Shown here one piece after another: positions 61,187 to 64,000 of a stretch of DNA of 64,000 nt. Source of the DNA: Archegozetes longisetosus (lineage: Eukaryota; Arthropoda; Arachnida; Sarcoptiformes; Trhypochthoniidae); NCBI GenBank assembly GCA_018873245.2, contig JAEMBT020000007.1, positions 10,299,129-10,363,128 on the forward strand. The letters are read 5' to 3'. A program made the translations under genes and the position numbers. Under the pieces are notes generated by a model. The model worked only from the letters and a program-made list of their open reading frames with translations. It was not told where the DNA came from and did no database searches. Positions within the stretch are counted from its first letter, which is position 1. Each line of letters begins with the position of its first letter.

Positions 61187-64000
61187 AGTCTAATAAGAAA
61201 AACGTGGAGCACAAGTTTTCTATTAAACTTTGATATTTGTTGTTTTAGCTATAAAAAGAACTTATATCGCAATTTAAACCATATATATGACCAATAAATA
61301 TGACAAAACTTTATTATTATCCAAAACAAACTTCTCGTTCATACATTGCAAAGCTAGGCCCTCATTTGTCAGACATGCTAAAAGAGGAACTATTAAGATT
61401 GCAAGTGGACAGAACACCCATACCATGGAAGAAACTATAATATAATACTCTTGGCTTTCAGATATCTAACATCGTAGTCATAGTAAACAAGATAGACTAG
61501 TGTTTATGCGTTAGGAAATAACGTTGATTCGGTTTCTCTTGCTAGAGAAGTGCTTCTGCCTGCAGGTTGCGTAAAGTTAGTGTCTCTATAGCAACATCTC
61601 TACCTGTAACTTAAGTTTTATAATATATTCTCCAACAACCTTACACTTAAGTCAACTTAACTTTCACTCCGATTAAACAACACTTATTTCTATTTGCTTT
61701 TTATCTGGACTTCACTAACTTCTCCTATTTAAAACTGTCTTCAATTATTTAGATTAAAACCATTTGTTTTTCATGTAAAACTTCGTAAAGTATGTCATTA
61801 TACTATTGTGTATGTAGTATGCGATAGTATGTAAACAAGTCAATAAAACCTTATGAGTGTTTCAGATTCATTCAAATTAAATGAGATAGATCAAATTTTT
61901 GAATATTAAATTTTTATGTTATTCTACATGTTATATGTTATGAATCTTTATTTGTTTTCCAATACTAGGGGCTCTTGGATTCAAAAATATTTACATTTGG
62001 CTTACATATTCAAATCAGGAAAATACTGTGAATGATCATAAGTTTTAACGCAATAATTATTTGATTAGTAGATAGATTTGTTCAAAGCTGTGGAAAATTC
62101 GGAATGGTTGTTCAGATACTTAGACTCTGCTAAGAAGAGGATATTTTTCGTTTGCATGAAAAGCTTTAATATTATCTAACATACGATCGTTCATCAATAA
62201 CTCATTGAAGCGGCAGAAATACACGTCTAATTTTATTTGACATAAACTGATTCATAAACAACTTATATAATCTGCTGACATAATGGATTTTAGAGAATCT
62301 CTAGAGTGTGTATTACACACTTGGTTCATAAAATCGCATCTACTATTAGTATGCGAACCAACCATATGCTGAATTGTTGATTCTCCAAACATTAGTGCGA
62401 GAGTTCAACTCAGTGTCAAAGGGGTGTACAACTGATCCTTCAGTCTATATATACATACAATATTTCAAATAAGTAGCAAGTAAAAATGATTCATATGAAT
62501 GGCAAATTTTCTGTTTTTGCCCAAATTTATGAGACAATACATGAAACATTGAATTTGAAATAAAAGTTTACAATAATCAAATATACTGTGGGTTTATATA
62601 TTATTCATAAAGAAGAGAATAGAGAATTTCATAAATGAGTCCGTAGTTAACATTGCCTCGTATTCTCACAAATTCAATACTTTAGCAGAAAAATACCAAT
62701 ATCTAGAATAGTGAAGTAGGTCGAGATATGAAAAAATCGAAAAACTAAAACTTTTGAGTGAATCTGAAGGACTTTGAGAAAGTTGATTGGTGTTATCGCT
62801 TGCTAGAAATAAAAGAAGAATATCAAAACTTTGAAAGGATAATGAATTTTATATGTGTATAAATAGTTTTATTGAATAAGTATTCATTACTATTTAAAGT
62901 AAATATATTCATTAAATCTCAAAACCGAATTTTGAATAAGCTCGCTTCAACCTTAATTAGAATGATAAAGCCGTACTGATTAGGCTTTCATAATTCTGAA
63001 TGTTACCCGAATGTCACTAAATTATAATTAAGTGCTACATAATATCTAGAAGTCCAATTCAACTACACTATTTATTATTTTTTCAATATTTATGTGGAGC
63101 CATAGAAAAATTACTTAACATGAATTCTTGGCATTCATTCAACTGTTCGAAAAACTTTCAAATCAAGATAAAATATAGTGAAGCACACAATTTTTTGGAA
63201 GATCATTCATATGATAAGGAGTCCTTCAAAATTATGTGACAAGCAATCAGAATCATAGCCAATAATAGAGATTGACATTCATGAAACTTTCTTATTCTAT
63301 GCCACACTATCTGATCAAATGATGACTCAAATTGAAGTAGTTCTCCAACACAACTTTAATACTTTCAATACTGAGAAATTATTGAAGCTTTCATCAGACT
63401 CCTGAAGAGTTTTAAGAATTGGAATATTCAATCTTGACAAAATGATTATTCAAGTGTTTTATTGACGACATATGAAAGGAATTGCAAGTGGAGGAGTTCA
63501 AGTGCATATTTGTTACTAATGAGAGCTTATATGATTCAGTCGCTCTTTTCTAAAAAGATATAACGAAAACTTAAGGCACGTAATGCCAAAATACTGGACA
63601 ACGAAATAGTAACTATGCAAAGTTCAAGTTATGCACATATTAAGTTAACTTTCTATTTAAAAGACTCATTCATATTAAGGATAAGAATGCATGAACTAAA
63701 TATCTTTTATTGTGTGTAAAACGGGTTCCAACGGATCCTTTTTAGCTATGCTTTAGTCATCGCTGGTCAATAAATAACATCGATTGTTAAGCGAATTTAT
63801 ACCCGATACGTGACTTTGAATATAAAATCAGTTTAAAATCTAAGTGTAGTTATTCTAATAGAAAGTTTATGACACATTAGTTCGTATATTGAGGAGAATA
63901 TGCTCCAATTTTGTGCTAAAGTTGCATGAAGCTCTTCGTTTCATACTTTCCCTTAATGTATTTTAAAGGCCTTCAATTTGAACTTAACGACTAATTTTAG
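61187..64000. other. AT-rich DNA, nothing recognised
   Basis: No coding or repeat feature was supported to the window end. Confidence 0.5.

Overview
The window is nuclear DNA of a eukaryote, most likely an arthropod. It is very AT-rich, has spliced protein genes with short GT-AG introns (mostly 53-80 bp), and contains a TTAGG-type pentamer array. The triosephosphate isomerase reads like arthropod (mite-like) sequences. I cannot name the species. There are no prokaryotic signals and no convincing tRNA or rRNA gene.

Layout. 1-10.8 kb: no confident gene; a pogo/Tigger-like MITE, a (GA)n microsatellite and two GC-rich islands. 10.8-14.3 kb (minus): a complete 14-exon cationic amino acid transporter, 649 residues, with a 24-nt microexon. 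14.3-19 kb: nothing recognised. 19.1-22.7 kb is the gene-dense core: triosephosphate isomerase (minus, 4 exons, 248 residues), a single-exon extended-Tudor protein (plus, 337 residues) divergent from it, and a two-exon gamma-glutamylcyclotransferase (minus, 183 residues) converging on the Tudor gene. 22.8-27.5 kb is repeat-rich: telomere-like pentamers, a 98-nt hairpin, a GC-rich structured island, a 562-bp foldback/MITE, a decayed coding remnant and a second long inverted-repeat element. 30.7-39.4 kb (minus): a four-exon single-pass membrane protein with one fibronectin type III domain, organised like FNDC4/FNDC5, with a 7.15-kb intron carrying three repeats. 39.4-64 kb: mostly gene desert, with pogo-like MITEs, a second copy of a dispersed ~175-bp repeat and one orphan coding-like exon near 61 kb.

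How the genes relate. TPI (glycolysis), GGCT (glutathione breakdown) and CAT (arginine/lysine uptake) are housekeeping metabolic genes. The Tudor protein may belong to the piRNA/germ-granule machinery, and the FN3 protein may be a surface or shed signalling protein. Nothing suggests one shared pathway. The TPI-Tudor divergent promoter and the close Tudor-GGCT 3' ends are the only plausible regulatory couplings.

Exon boundaries were read by eye. For the transporter, TPI, GGCT and FN3 genes, the exon lengths sum to whole codons and every junction keeps frame. No new multi-gene system is demonstrated. The best leads are the FNDC-like gene, the Tudor protein with an altered DYG(N) motif, the structured GC island at 24.8-25.2 kb and the long hairpin at 23.1 kb.
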